DNA from: Phyllobacterium bourgognense
GTDB taxonomy: Bacteria > Pseudomonadota > Alphaproteobacteria > Rhizobiales > Rhizobiaceae
Reading direction: 5' to 3'
NCBI RefSeq assembly: GCF_003337575.1
Contig: NZ_QPJM01000006.1
Span: 62,001 to 126,000, forward strand
DNA: 64,000 nt
Positions within the stretch are counted from its first letter, which is position 1; each line of letters starts with the position of its first letter. The position numbers and the translations under genes are program-made. Below the pieces are notes generated by a model, which was not told the DNA's origin, did no database searches, and saw nothing but the letters and a program-made list of their open reading frames with translations. This document shows positions 1 through 9,126 of the stretch, one piece after another.

Positions 1-658
1 GCGACAGCCATTGATCGGTTATCAGGACAATCTCGACACCGCGCGCCTGTGCCTTTTCGGCGAAGCGAATCAGGCTCTGCTGATAGCGGCGGATATCAAA
101 GATGACGAGGACATCCTTCTTTCCCATGTCGATCAGGTGGTCGCGCCAGTGGCTTTCCTGGCCAGTGAGGTGAGTCACACCCGGTCGGGTGATCTTGAGA
201 TGCGCGGCCATATATCTGGCAATCGGATCGGTAAAGCGGCCCCCCAGAAGATAGATGCGTGCGCGGTTGCGGCTGATGGCGTCGGTGACATCATCCAGTT
301 GTTGTGCCGAGAGATGTTGAAAGGTCTCGCGAATGTTCTCGATTGCGGCCTCCATGAGAGGGAATGCGGCGCCGCTTTTTGAAGGCTGGATCGCTGCTGC
401 CCGATTCCATGGCGACTGTACCTGCGCCGCGAGTTCCTCCTGCAAAGCTCCCTGGAAATCCGGGTAGCTCTGGAAGCCAAGGCGGGAAACAAAACGCAGA
501 ATCGTCGGCGAACTTACGCCGGCCTGAGTCGAAAACTCGGCCACAGTACGCAATCCGATCAACGGATAATTGGCGATCAGCGTCTGCGCAGCCTTGCGTT
601 CCGATGTGGGCATCGCGTCGATTTTCTCGGCTATCAGCTCGGAAATGCTGGTTGTCAT
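1..658 (-). CDS. MurR/RpiR-family transcriptional regulator (C-terminus cut by window edge)
   Basis: The reverse strand is open from an ATG at 656-658 to the window edge, about 219 codons, so the 3' end is missing. Residues about 1-75 form an RpiR-type helix-turn-helix (TQAGVSSPTILRFVSRLGF). From about residue 110 a SIS sugar-binding fold begins, with RIYLLGGRFTD followed by a KDVLVIFDIRRY segment. Proteins of this family bind phosphosugars or related metabolites and usually control the adjacent catabolic operon. The gene is divergent from the amidohydrolase/permease operon starting at 804, so that operon is its likely target. The family is secure; the effector is unknown. Confidence 0.9.
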   Translation of the reverse strand, partial: MTTSISELIAEKIDAMPTSERKAAQTLIANYPLIGLRTVAEFSTQAGVSSPTILRFVSRLGFQSYPDFQGALQEELAAQVQSPWNRAAAIQPSKSGAAFPLMEAAIENIRETFQHLSAQQLDDVTDAISRNRARIYLLGGRFTDPIARYMAAHLKITRPGVTHLTGQESHWRDHLIDMGKKDVLVIFDIRRYQQSLIRFAEKAQARGVEIVLITDQWLS

Positions 659-712
659 CGCTTTTTCCTGTCTTTGCCATGACCCGAACCCCGGCTAAAA
701 GTTATTTCGGAT

Positions 713-746
713 TTGACAATCTTGTCTGTTATGTATCAAATCATAC
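713..746 (+). promoter_or_regulatory. Candidate promoter and operator between the RpiR-type gene and its divergent operon
   Basis: A TTGACA hexamer at 713-718 is followed by TATCAA at 734-739, a 15 bp spacer that is slightly short. A near-palindrome GTATCAAATCATAC at 733-746 overlaps the -10. The arrangement suits control of the 804 operon by the divergent regulator. This was read by eye only. Confidence 0.35.
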
Positions 747-803
747 GAGAGTGGAAATAAAAACAGAAAATGTAACGTAAGATACAGTTGCCGAAGAGGG
801 CAG

Positions 804-1637
804 ATGGGTCAACGCCTTTCTCAAGGGACGCCGCGGGCAGTGGCAAACGACTGGCATCCAGTCCGGGTATCGAACCCTGACGGGCACTCGCAGTTTGTCA
901 TCCTTTGCGACCATGCCTCCAATCACATACCGGCAAGTTTTGGGACGCTGGGCCTTGATCCGGATGATTTGCAGAAGCATATCGCCTGGGACCCCGGCGC
1001 GCTCGGCGTCAGTCAGGTGATGAGCCGGGAGCTCGACGCGGCATTGGTTGAATCCTGTGTGTCGCGCCTCATCGTCGATTGCAACCGTCCACTCAACGCA
1101 CCGGACCTTGTGCCCTCGTTAAGTGAAGTGACGACAATCCCTGGTAATGTGGATCTGAACGAAGTCGCTAAATCGCAGCGAATAGCGCTTTCGCACAAGC
1201 CATATCACGAGGCCATCGAGAAACTGGCACATGAACGGGCAGGCAAAGGCTTGCCTGATCCGACCTATGTAGCGGTGCATTCCTATACGCCCGTTTATCG
1301 CGGTGTGACCCGTCCCTGGCACATCGGCGTCATTCACGATGACGATGACAGGGTTGCCGCGCCATTGATTGCCGGGCTGCAGGCGTTGAGTGAGTTCAAT
1401 GTCGGCATCAACCAACCTTATTCACCGGCAGACCGTGTCTATTACACTCTGGAGCGACACGCTTCTGCCTTTGGATTGCCCGCTGTGATGATCGAGATTC
1501 GAAACGATCTGATCACGACAGCTCAAGAACAACAGGCCTGGGGCAAAATGCTATCCAGGCTGCTGACGGAGAACATACAAAACCCGCCGCCGGGAATGAC
1601 GGGGATATCAAAGAAGGAAACGGTAAACGGGAAGTAG
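804..1637 (+). CDS. N-formylglutamate amidohydrolase family protein
   Basis: The 277-residue protein has the N-formylglutamate amidohydrolase fold of the HutG2/FGase type: an N-terminal VILCDHASNHIP motif, then IAWDPGALG, then a VDCNRPL segment and HSYTPVYRG around residue 155. Known members hydrolyse N-formyl-L-glutamate at the end of histidine degradation, but no other hut gene is present. It sits in front of an amino-acid permease, a glutamine-synthetase-like ligase and two dehydrogenases. An amidohydrolase acting on a glutamyl or N-acyl intermediate of that pathway is therefore as plausible as histidine use. The cytoplasmic location is inferred from the lack of a signal peptide. Confidence 0.85.
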   Translation: MGQRLSQGTPRAVANDWHPVRVSNPDGHSQFVILCDHASNHIPASFGTLGLDPDDLQKHIAWDPGALGVSQVMSRELDAALVESCVSRLIVDCNRPLNAPDLVPSLSEVTTIPGNVDLNEVAKSQRIALSHKPYHEAIEKLAHERAGKGLPDPTYVAVHSYTPVYRGVTRPWHIGVIHDDDDRVAAPLIAGLQALSEFNVGINQPYSPADRVYYTLERHASAFGLPAVMIEIRNDLITTAQEQQAWGKMLSRLLTENIQNPPPGMTGISKKETVNGK

Positions 1638-1700
1638 GGGGCACAGCTCCCAACAGGGCGGTATCTGACGTTGGAACTCTTCAAAGAATAACAGGGGAAC

Positions 1701-3257
1701 GTGATGACACACCATGATTATACGGACACTGACAAGCTGGAGGATGTAAAGGTCCTGCACGGCATGGGCTATGCCCAGGAACTCGAACGGCGCATGAGCC
1801 GTTTTTCGAACTTCGCAATTTCATTCTCGATCATCTGCATCCTGTCCGGCGGTATCAATTCGCTGGCGCAGGCTACTTCCGGTGCCGGTGGCGCAGCGAT
1901 CGGTATCGGCTGGCCGCTCGGCTGTCTTGTGTCTGCCGTCTTCGCCATCGCGATGGCGCAGATCAGTTCTGCATATCCAACCGCTGGCGGGCTTTATCAC
2001 TGGGGTTCCATCCTCGGCAATCGCGGTACCGGCTGGCTGACCGCCTGGTTCAACCTGCTTGGTCTCATCACCGTTCTGGGCGCCATCAATGTCGGTACCT
2101 ATTACTTCTTCATAGGCGCCTTCGGTGCTTATCTAGGAATAGAGGATTCTACGACGGTGCGGATCATATTCCTTGCCATCCTGACGGGATTGCAGGCGCT
2201 CATCAATCATATGGGCATTGGCCTTACCGCCAAGCTGACCGACTTTTCGGGCTATCTCATCTTCGTGACTGCAATCGCTCTTTCGGTTGTGTGCCTCGCC
2301 GTCGCGGACAGCTATGACATTGGCCGCCTCTTCACCTTCTCCAACTATTCCGGTGAAGCCGGTGGCAATGTCTGGCCGGCGACGTCCGGCGTATGGGTTT
2401 TCCTGCTCGGCCTGTTGCTGCCGATCTACACGATCACTGGCTATGATGCATCTGCGCATACATCGGAAGAAACGGTGAAGGCGGCTCATTCCGTACCGCG
2501 CGGCATGGTTTCGTCGGTGCTGTGGTCTGCGGTATTCGGCTACATCATGCTCTGCTCGTTCGTGCTGATGATCCCGGACATGAACGCGGCTGCTGCCCAA
2601 GGCTGGAACGTCTTCTTCTGGGCGATGGGCGAACAGGTCAATCCGCTGGTCAAGGATATTCTCTACTTCCTGATCTTCATCTGCCAGTTCCTGTGCGGAC
2701 TTGCGACTGTCACTTCTGTCTCGCGCATGATCTTCGCCTTTGCCCGTGACAAGGGACTTCCCGCCTCGAGCGCCTTGTCGAGGGTCAGCCGGCAGCACCG
2801 CACTCCGGTTGCTGCGATCTGGACAGGCTCGATCCTCTCGGTCCTGTTCGTCTGGGGCTCGTCACTTGTGTCGATCGGCGAAACACCGGTCTATACGATC
2901 GTCGTTTCCTGTACGGTCATCTTCCTGTTCTTCTCGTTCGCCATTCCGATTGCACTGGGTTTCTTTGCCTGGGGCACGCCGAAATGGAACAAGATGGGGC
3001 CGTGGAATCTGGGCGAGGGCACGTTCAAGCTCTTTGCGGTGCTTTCAGCTCTCGCGATGGCCTTGATCTTCATCATCGGCATTCAGCCGCCGAATGAATG
3101 GGCGCTCTACATCACTGTTGGCTTCCTGATCGTCACCGCGATCGTCTGGTACGGGTTCGAGAAGCGCCGCTTCCGCGGACCACCCATCGGCGACGAAGTT
3201 GCCAGGCGCGCCGCGGAAATCGCGGCAGCGGAAAAGGCGGTCGGCGAACGAGCCTGA
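1701..3257 (+). CDS. APC-superfamily amino acid/amine permease
   Basis: The 518-residue protein has about 12 hydrophobic segments starting near residue 35 (NFAISFSIICILSGG). It carries the APC-family signature of GABA/choline-type permeases, with AYPTAGGLYHWGSILG near residue 93. It is an inner-membrane importer of an amino acid, amine or GABA-like compound. The start has a GGGGAACGTG stretch upstream. It follows the amidohydrolase by about 60 bp and ends at a strong terminator, so the two probably form one transcript. Its substrate is likely the one used by the downstream ligase and dehydrogenases. The exact substrate cannot be read from the sequence. Confidence 0.9.
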   Translation: MMTHHDYTDTDKLEDVKVLHGMGYAQELERRMSRFSNFAISFSIICILSGGINSLAQATSGAGGAAIGIGWPLGCLVSAVFAIAMAQISSAYPTAGGLYHWGSILGNRGTGWLTAWFNLLGLITVLGAINVGTYYFFIGAFGAYLGIEDSTTVRIIFLAILTGLQALINHMGIGLTAKLTDFSGYLIFVTAIALSVVCLAVADSYDIGRLFTFSNYSGEAGGNVWPATSGVWVFLLGLLLPIYTITGYDASAHTSEETVKAAHSVPRGMVSSVLWSAVFGYIMLCSFVLMIPDMNAAAAQGWNVFFWAMGEQVNPLVKDILYFLIFICQFLCGLATVTSVSRMIFAFARDKGLPASSALSRVSRQHRTPVAAIWTGSILSVLFVWGSSLVSIGETPVYTIVVSCTVIFLFFSFAIPIALGFFAWGTPKWNKMGPWNLGEGTFKLFAVLSALAMALIFIIGIQPPNEWALYITVGFLIVTAIVWYGFEKRRFRGPPIGDEVARRAAEIAAAEKAVGERA

Positions 3258-3268
3258 TTTCGAGAATA

Positions 3269-3307
3269 GGGGCGACCGGTTTGGCGCCGGTCGCCCCTTT
3301 TATTTTG
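3269..3307 (+). terminator. Rho-independent terminator after the permease gene
   Basis: A perfect 11 bp stem (GGGGCGACCGG at 3269-3279 pairing with 3287-3297) with a 7 nt loop is followed by TTTTATTTT. It lies 11 bp after the permease stop codon and only 30 bp before the ATG of the next gene, so it could also act as an attenuator within one operon. Confidence 0.9.
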
Positions 3308-3337
3308 ACCCGCAGTGACCTTTCAAAGGAAAAAAAT

Positions 3338-4708
3338 ATGCCCGGACACTGGAGTTTCGACGAATTAAAGCGCCACGTAACCAATGGCGAGATTGATACG
3401 GTTCTCGCCTGCTTCGTCGATATGCAGGGTAGGCTGATCGGCAAGCGGTTCCACGCTTCCTATTTCGTCGAGTCTGCCCACGACGAGACCCATGGCTGCA
3501 ATTATCTGCTCGCCAACGATATCGATATGGAACCGGTGCCGGGCTACAAGGCTGCCAGCTGGAAACAGGGCTATGGCGATTTCGTCATCAAGCCGGACCT
3601 TTCGACGATCCGCCATATTCCATGGCTGGAAAAGTGCGCGCTGGTGCTGTGCGATATTCTCGATCACCATCACCATGAGGACTTGGCGCATTCGCCCCGC
3701 AGTATCCTGAAGCGTCAGCTTACCCGGCTGAAGGAGCGTGGCTACCTCGCTTATTTTGCCTCTGAGCTCGAATTCTATCTCTTTGACGAGACCTACGAGA
3801 CCGCTCGGGCCAAGCACTGGAAGGGCATGAATACTGCTTCGCCCTATATCCAGGATTATGTGATCCAGATGACCACCAAGGAAGACGCGGTGATGCGCGC
3901 CATCCGCAACGGGCTGTTCGACGCCGGTATTCCCGTCGAGAATTCCAAGGGTGAATGGGGTCCTGGGCAGGAAGAGATCAATGTGCGCTATGCGGAAGCG
4001 CTGGAAATGGCCGACCGCCATGTCGTCATGAAAAACGGCTGCAAGGAAATCGCCACCCAGATGGGCAAGGCGATCACCTTCATGGCAAAGTACGATTATT
4101 CACTGGCAGGAAGCTCCAGCCATGTCCACAACTCCCTGTGGAGCGCCGATGGCAAGACGCCGCTGTTTTATGACAAGAAGGCCGAACACACGATGTCGCC
4201 GCTGATGCGGCAGTGGGTGGCGGGCCAGCTGAAATATGCCGACGACTTCACCTATTTCCTCGCGCCCTATATCAACTCCTACAAGCGGTTCCAGGCGGGC
4301 ACCTTCGCTCCGACCAAGAGTGTCTGGAGTCTGGACAATCGCACCGCCGGTTTCCGTCTCTGCGGCGAAGGCACGAAGGGTATCCGTATCGAATGCCGCA
4401 TCGGCGGCGCCGATCTCAACCCCTATCTGGCCTTTGCCGGGCTGATCGCTTCCGGTCTTGCCGGCATTGATGAGAAGCTGGAGCTTGGCAAGCCATTCCA
4501 GGGCGATGCCTACGGCGGTACGAAACTGCGGGAGATACCGAAGACCTTGCGCGACGCTACAGAAACACTTTCCCGCTCGAAAATGCTGAAGGCGGCGTTG
4601 GGTGAGGATGTCGTTGAGCACTATGTGCATACGGCCAAATGGGAACAGTTCGAATATGACCGCCGGGTGACCGACTGGGAGTTGCATCGCGGCTTCGAAC
4701 GGTATTGA
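3338..4708 (+). CDS. Glutamine-synthetase family ligase (gamma-glutamyl-amine synthetase type)
   Basis: The 456-residue protein starts at the ATG at 3338, which has an AAAGGA ribosome site; the frame is open further upstream but only through the terminator and the end of the permease. It has the glutamine synthetase N-terminal beta-grasp (CFVDMQGRLIGKRF) and catalytic domain (ELEFYLF, a GPGQEEINVRYAEAL metal-site segment and the SSSHVHNSLW histidine motif). It resembles the PuuA/GlnA-like ligases that couple glutamate to amines more than housekeeping GlnA, because it lacks the typical adenylylation region. With an aldehyde dehydrogenase and an alcohol dehydrogenase directly downstream, gamma-glutamylation of an imported amine or amino alcohol is the best guess. 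Confidence 0.88.
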   Translation: MPGHWSFDELKRHVTNGEIDTVLACFVDMQGRLIGKRFHASYFVESAHDETHGCNYLLANDIDMEPVPGYKAASWKQGYGDFVIKPDLSTIRHIPWLEKCALVLCDILDHHHHEDLAHSPRSILKRQLTRLKERGYLAYFASELEFYLFDETYETARAKHWKGMNTASPYIQDYVIQMTTKEDAVMRAIRNGLFDAGIPVENSKGEWGPGQEEINVRYAEALEMADRHVVMKNGCKEIATQMGKAITFMAKYDYSLAGSSSHVHNSLWSADGKTPLFYDKKAEHTMSPLMRQWVAGQLKYADDFTYFLAPYINSYKRFQAGTFAPTKSVWSLDNRTAGFRLCGEGTKGIRIECRIGGADLNPYLAFAGLIASGLAGIDEKLELGKPFQGDAYGGTKLREIPKTLRDATETLSRSKMLKAALGEDVVEHYVHTAKWEQFEYDRRVTDWELHRGFERY

Positions 4709-4747
4709 ACAACTGATAATCACCAATACAGACTAGAGGTTTTTGCC

Positions 4748-6133
4748 ATGGCCGAGACGGTCAAACTGATCACTCCCATCGACGGCACTGTCTATGCGGA
4801 ACGTCCTGTCGCTACCGACAAGGCCATCGACGCGGCTGTTGAATCCGCAAAACAGGCACAGGCGGACTGGGCCCAGACCAGCATCGCAGAACGAGGCCGT
4901 TTATGCCTGGCGGCGCTCGATGCGCTGCTCGCCATGAATGACGAGATTGTGCCGGAGATCGCCTGGCAGATGGGCCGTCCGGTACGCTATGGCGGCGAAA
5001 AGGGCGGTGTAGAAGAACGCACGCGCTACATGGTCAAGATTGCTGAAACGGCGCTGGCTCCAGTCGTCGAAAACGACAGGCCGGGGTTCCGCCGCTATAT
5101 CAGGCACGTGCCTCTTGGCGTCGTCATGGTCATCGCTCCGTGGAACTATCCCTATCTCACTGCGGTCAACACAATCATTCCTGCATTGATGGCGGGCAAC
5201 AGCGTGATCCTCAAGCACGCGGCGCAGACGCTGCTCGTCGGCGAGCGCTTTGCCCAGGCGTTCGAGAAGGCCGGCTTGCCGAAAGGCGTGTTCCAGAACA
5301 TCGTTCTGAGCCACGGCCAAACCGAAAAACTGCTGGGTTCCGGCCGTATCGACCATGTCAACTTCACGGGCTCTGTCGGCGGCGGGCGCGCTATCGAAAA
5401 AGCGGCGGCCGGGACATTCATGACGCTGGGCCTCGAGCTCGGAGGCAAGGACCCGGCTTACGTGTTGCCGGACGTCAACCTCGACCATGCTGTTGCCAAT
5501 CTCGTCGATGGCGCCTTCTTCAATTCCGGCCAGTGCTGCTGCGGCATCGAGCGCATCTATGTGCACGAGAACGTCTATGACCGGTTTGTCGATGGGTTCA
5601 TCGATCTCACCAAGCAATATGTCGTCGGCAATCCGCTTGATGCAGCAACGACCATGGGGCCGATGGCGCAGACGCGTTTTGCCGATCTCGTCCGCGAGCA
5701 GAGGGCGGAAGCCTTGCGCAAAGGAGCAAAGGCGCATGTGAATATGAGCGTCGGCAATGATAAGGCCGGTTCGCCCTACCTTGCGCCGGAAGTGCTTACC
5801 GGTGTCGATCACCAGATGAGCGTGATGCGCGAGGAAAGCTTTGGTCCGATCGTTGGCATCATGAAGGTACGCAACGACGAGGAGGCCGTGGCGCTGATGA
5901 ACGACAGCCAGTACGGGCTGACGGCCTCGCTGTGGACGACCGACACGGATCATGCGGCGGATATCGGCGACCGGATCGAAACGGGCACAGTGTTCATGAA
6001 CCGTTGCGACTACATCGACCCGGCGCTGGTCTGGACTGGCGTCAAGGAAACGGGCAAGGGCGCAGCGATGTCGGCTATCGGCTATGGCAATTTGACTAGG
6101 CCGAAGTCTTATCATTTGCATGAAGAGATTTAA
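4748..6133 (+). CDS. NAD(P)-dependent aldehyde dehydrogenase
   Basis: The 461-residue protein has the ALDH motifs in order: PWNYPYLTAVNTIIPALMAGNSV near residue 130, a NFTGSVGGGRAI Rossmann turn, LELGGKDPAYV with the general-base Glu, and FFNSGQCCCGIERIYV with the catalytic Cys within the CCC run. It would oxidise an aldehyde to an acid in the cytoplasm. It follows the glutamine-synthetase-like gene by 39 bp and precedes an alcohol dehydrogenase by about 48 bp, which suggests sequential oxidation of an alcohol or amine carbon skeleton. The C-terminus is slightly shorter than the roughly 490 residues usual for the family. Confidence 0.92.
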   Translation: MAETVKLITPIDGTVYAERPVATDKAIDAAVESAKQAQADWAQTSIAERGRLCLAALDALLAMNDEIVPEIAWQMGRPVRYGGEKGGVEERTRYMVKIAETALAPVVENDRPGFRRYIRHVPLGVVMVIAPWNYPYLTAVNTIIPALMAGNSVILKHAAQTLLVGERFAQAFEKAGLPKGVFQNIVLSHGQTEKLLGSGRIDHVNFTGSVGGGRAIEKAAAGTFMTLGLELGGKDPAYVLPDVNLDHAVANLVDGAFFNSGQCCCGIERIYVHENVYDRFVDGFIDLTKQYVVGNPLDAATTMGPMAQTRFADLVREQRAEALRKGAKAHVNMSVGNDKAGSPYLAPEVLTGVDHQMSVMREESFGPIVGIMKVRNDEEAVALMNDSQYGLTASLWTTDTDHAADIGDRIETGTVFMNRCDYIDPALVWTGVKETGKGAAMSAIGYGNLTRPKSYHLHEEI

Positions 6134-6181
6134 CGCACAACAGAAGTTTCAACTTTCTACAGCTTTAAAAGAGACCCTGAC

Positions 6182-7348
6182 ATGAGCAAACTCATTTCCA
6201 AATGGAACTATCCGACCACCGTCCGCTTTGGGGCGGGCCGCATCGAGGAATTGCCGGAAGTTCTGGAAGCGACGGGGATCAAAAACCCGCTGTTCGTCAC
6301 CGATCCCGGCCTCGCCAAGCTGCCGGTGGTGGCAAGTACGTTGAAAATCCTTGACGATGCCAAAGTGCCTTACGGCGTGTTCTCTGAGGTCAAGCCCAAT
6401 CCCGTCGAGTCCAACCTGACGGCTGGCATTGCGGTCTTCAAAAAGGGCAAGCATGACGGCGTCATCGCCTTCGGCGGTGGGTCGGCACTCGATCTCGGCA
6501 AGCTGATCGCGTTTCAAGCGGGTCAGACGCGCCCGGTATGGGATTTCGAGGATGTCGGTGACTGGTGGACCCGCGCCAACAGTGCCGCCATCGCGCCGAT
6601 CATCGCCGTGCCGACAACGGCTGGAACGGGCTCGGAAGTTGGCCGTGCTGGGGTCATCACCAATGAGGAAACCCACACGAAGAAGGTAATCTTTCATCCG
6701 AAACTCTTGCCGGCGATTGTCATCGCTGACCCGGAGCTTTCAGTCGGCATGCCGGCTTTCATAACGGCGGGTACGGGAATGGACGCCCTGGCGCATTGCC
6801 TGGAAGCCTATTGCGCGCCTGGCTATCATCCGATGGCGGACGGCATTGCTGTTGAAGGGGTCCGGCTGGTGTTCGAGAACCTGCCTAAAGCCTATGCCAA
6901 TGGCAAGGATCTGACGGCGCGAGCCCATATGATGAGCGCAGCCGCAATGGGTGCGACCGCGTTTCAAAAAGGTCTCGGCGCGATCCATTCCCTGTCGCAT
7001 CCTATCGGCGCCATCTATGACACACATCACGGCATGACCAATGCAGTGTTTATGCCCTATGTGCTGGCTTTCAACCGTGATGCGGTGGAGGAGCGTATCG
7101 CGAGACTTGCCAACTATATCGGCATCAAGGGCGGTTTCGACGGTTTTGCCAAAGCTGTGCTCAAGCTGCGCAAGGAGCTGAAGGTACCGCATACGCTGCC
7201 AGGGCTGATCACCGACCTCGACATGACCAAAAAGCAGAAGGAGCTGATTGCCGACATGGCTATCGTTGACCCGACTGCAGGCGGCAATCCGGTGAAGCTG
7301 ACCAAGAAGGCAGCACTCAAGCTGCTGGATGAGGCGATCCAGGGGTAG
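6182..7348 (+). CDS. Iron-containing (group III) alcohol dehydrogenase
   Basis: The 388-residue protein has the group III ADH layout. The N-terminal Rossmann-like half carries GGGSALDLGKLIA. The all-helical half has the metal-binding histidines in HSLSHPIGAIYDTHHG around residue 270. Also present are the PTTAGTGSE and GMDALAHCLEAY signatures. It would interconvert an alcohol and an aldehyde with NAD(P). It is the last gene of the likely amine operon. The substrate is unknown; 1,3-propanediol, 4-hydroxybutyrate and lactaldehyde-type alcohols are all possible for this family. Confidence 0.92.
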   Translation: MSKLISKWNYPTTVRFGAGRIEELPEVLEATGIKNPLFVTDPGLAKLPVVASTLKILDDAKVPYGVFSEVKPNPVESNLTAGIAVFKKGKHDGVIAFGGGSALDLGKLIAFQAGQTRPVWDFEDVGDWWTRANSAAIAPIIAVPTTAGTGSEVGRAGVITNEETHTKKVIFHPKLLPAIVIADPELSVGMPAFITAGTGMDALAHCLEAYCAPGYHPMADGIAVEGVRLVFENLPKAYANGKDLTARAHMMSAAAMGATAFQKGLGAIHSLSHPIGAIYDTHHGMTNAVFMPYVLAFNRDAVEERIARLANYIGIKGGFDGFAKAVLKLRKELKVPHTLPGLITDLDMTKKQKELIADMAIVDPTAGGNPVKLTKKAALKLLDEAIQG

Positions 7349-7436
7349 GTGACTTCGCGCACGACAGGGTTCCGACAAGCGCAAATGCGTGGTACACTCT
7401 TACTAATTATGCATCGATCGGCGAGAGGTAAGAATA

Positions 7437-7649
7437 ATGCCCAACACGGCCCGGCTTTCGGAAAAATTCCAGATATCCATCCCCAAGGCCGTGCGCGCGG
7501 CTCACCAGTGGAAGGCCGGCCAGGAGTTTGTCTTCATTCCCAAGGGGACGGGGGTCCTGCTTGTCCCTGTGCCAAAGCCTGACGAACTCGCCGGAATCGC
7601 CAAAGGGGCCAACGCGACGGATTATCGTGATCGCAAAGATCGCTTCTGA
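7437..7649 (+). CDS. vapB: AbrB/VapB-type antitoxin
   Basis: This 70-residue protein has a short SpoVT/AbrB swapped-hairpin DNA-binding domain (LSEKFQISIPKAVR) and a charged C-terminal tail ending ATDYRDRKDRF that would wrap the toxin. A GAGAGG ribosome site lies upstream. Its stop codon overlaps the start of the downstream PIN-domain gene in TGATG, the usual antitoxin-toxin coupling. It presumably autoregulates the pair. Confidence 0.85.
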   Translation: MPNTARLSEKFQISIPKAVRAAHQWKAGQEFVFIPKGTGVLLVPVPKPDELAGIAKGANATDYRDRKDRF

Positions 7650-8029
7650 TGCTTGTCGTCGACACATCCGCCTGGATCGAATGGCTCATCTTGTCTCCTA
7701 CCGGCGAGGCTGTGGGACGTCTCATACCGCCACGTGAAGGCTGGCTCGTGCCGACAATCGTGCAGCTTGAGCTGGCAAAATGGCTTGCTCGCGAGGTCGG
7801 AGGCGATCAGTCGGATCAGGTTATTGCTTTCACACAGACATGTGTCGTCGCGCCGCTTGAAACCTCGATCGCCCTTCTGGCTGCGGAGCTCTGCGTAAAG
7901 CACAAACTCGCGACCGCTGACGCAATCGTCTATGCAACCGCACTGGAATACGGAGCGAAGCTATTGACCTGCGATGCTCATTTCGAGGGTCTGCCGGAAG
8001 TCAGCTTTGTTGCCAAGAATAAAGCGTAA
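7649..8029 (+). CDS. vapC: VapC-type PIN-domain ribonuclease toxin
   Basis: The 126-residue protein begins LVVDTSAWIEWL, which holds the first acidic PIN residue. It has a central conserved Glu (LELAKWLA), then ATADAIVYATALEYGAKLLTCDAHFE with two further acidic positions. All four PIN-domain carboxylates can therefore be placed. It is a Mg-dependent endoribonuclease inhibited by the preceding antitoxin, to which it is translationally coupled. The pair sits between two catabolic operons with no sign of a mobile element. Confidence 0.88.
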   Translation: MLVVDTSAWIEWLILSPTGEAVGRLIPPREGWLVPTIVQLELAKWLAREVGGDQSDQVIAFTQTCVVAPLETSIALLAAELCVKHKLATADAIVYATALEYGAKLLTCDAHFEGLPEVSFVAKNKA

Positions 8030-8044
8030 AGCCAATTATCCTGA

Positions 8045-9112
8045 CTAGTGTCCCAGAACCAGCAGGTCCTTGGCTGCCAGGCTAACCTTGACGTTCTCGC
8101 CAGGGGATGGTGGTGGCGCACTGGGGTTGTTGAACGTGTCGAACGACACGGTGTTTTCACCCAACGATGCGCGGATGCGGATGACCGAACCGAGGAAATG
8201 CACGCTGTTGATCTTGCCGTCGAGCGTCGTTTCGCGCTTGTCGGTGGCTTCGCCAAGGCTGACAGCCTCCGGGCGAACCGCGAGCGAAATCTTGTCGCCG
8301 GTCTTGTGGCCGTTAAGGCGTGTCCGGTCGATTGCAATGTCTTTGCCATCAACGGTGATCATGCCTGATCCTGCATCGCGAACCACTGCGTCGAGCGTAT
8401 TGAGTGTTCCAACGAACGAGGCCACGAAACGCGAAGCGGGTTGATTGTAAATTTCGAAAGGAGCACCAACCTGCTCGGCATTGCCCTCATACATCACGAC
8501 GATGCGGTCGGATATCGACAGAGCCTCTTCCTGATCGTGGGTGACGAAGATCGTCGTGATGCCAAGCTTGCGCTGGATCGCCCGGATTTCTTCGCGCAAC
8601 GATACGCGGATCTTCGCATCAAGCGCCGAGAGCGGTTCATCGAGCAGGAGGACCTGAGGCTTGGTGGCAAGGGCGCGAGCAAGGGCCACGCGCTGTTGCT
8701 GACCGCCCGAGAGCTGGTACGGATAGCGCTCAGCAAGGTGGTCCAGTTTGATCAGTGACAGCATCTCATGCACCGTCGCGTCGATTTCCGCCTGCGGCTT
8801 CTTCGCAACCTTGAGGCCAAACGCGACGTTCTGCGCGACGGTCATATTGGGAAACAGCGCGTAAGCCTGGAAAACCATGCCGATGTTGCGCTGGTTTGGC
8901 TTGAGATTGACAACATTCTTGCCGCCGATGGTGATCACGCCGGAAGTCGGCGTTTCAAAGCCGGCAACCATGCGCAGGACCGTCGTTTTCCCGCAGCCGC
9001 TGGGTCCGAGAAAGGAGATGAACTCGCCCTTCTCGATGTCCAGATTGAAATCATGAACGACGGTCGTCGCGCCGAAGCTCTTTTTCAAATGGCTGATGGT
9101 TAAGAATGACAT
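8045..9112 (-). CDS. ABC transporter ATP-binding protein (spermidine/putrescine/iron type)
   Basis: The 355-residue protein has one ATPase domain: Walker A GPSGCGKT near residue 37, signature LSGGQQQR, Walker B VLLLDEPLSALD and the HDQEEAL switch. A C-terminal TOBE region follows from about residue 245. This is the PotA/FbpC/CysA family. It is the last gene of an operon read leftward as binding protein, permease, permease, ATPase, and it powers the importer in the inner membrane. Confidence 0.93.
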   Translation of the reverse strand: MSFLTISHLKKSFGATTVVHDFNLDIEKGEFISFLGPSGCGKTTVLRMVAGFETPTSGVITIGGKNVVNLKPNQRNIGMVFQAYALFPNMTVAQNVAFGLKVAKKPQAEIDATVHEMLSLIKLDHLAERYPYQLSGGQQQRVALARALATKPQVLLLDEPLSALDAKIRVSLREEIRAIQRKLGITTIFVTHDQEEALSISDRIVVMYEGNAEQVGAPFEIYNQPASRFVASFVGTLNTLDAVVRDAGSGMITVDGKDIAIDRTRLNGHKTGDKISLAVRPEAVSLGEATDKRETTLDGKINSVHFLGSVIRIRASLGENTVSFDTFNNPSAPPPSPGENVKVSLAAKDLLVLGH

Positions 9113-9126
9113 TGTATGATTTCCGT

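Noticed and set aside
4901-6121. A 406-codon minus-strand frame opposite the aldehyde dehydrogenase gene
   Set aside because: Antisense shadow of a conserved enzyme with no recognisable family.
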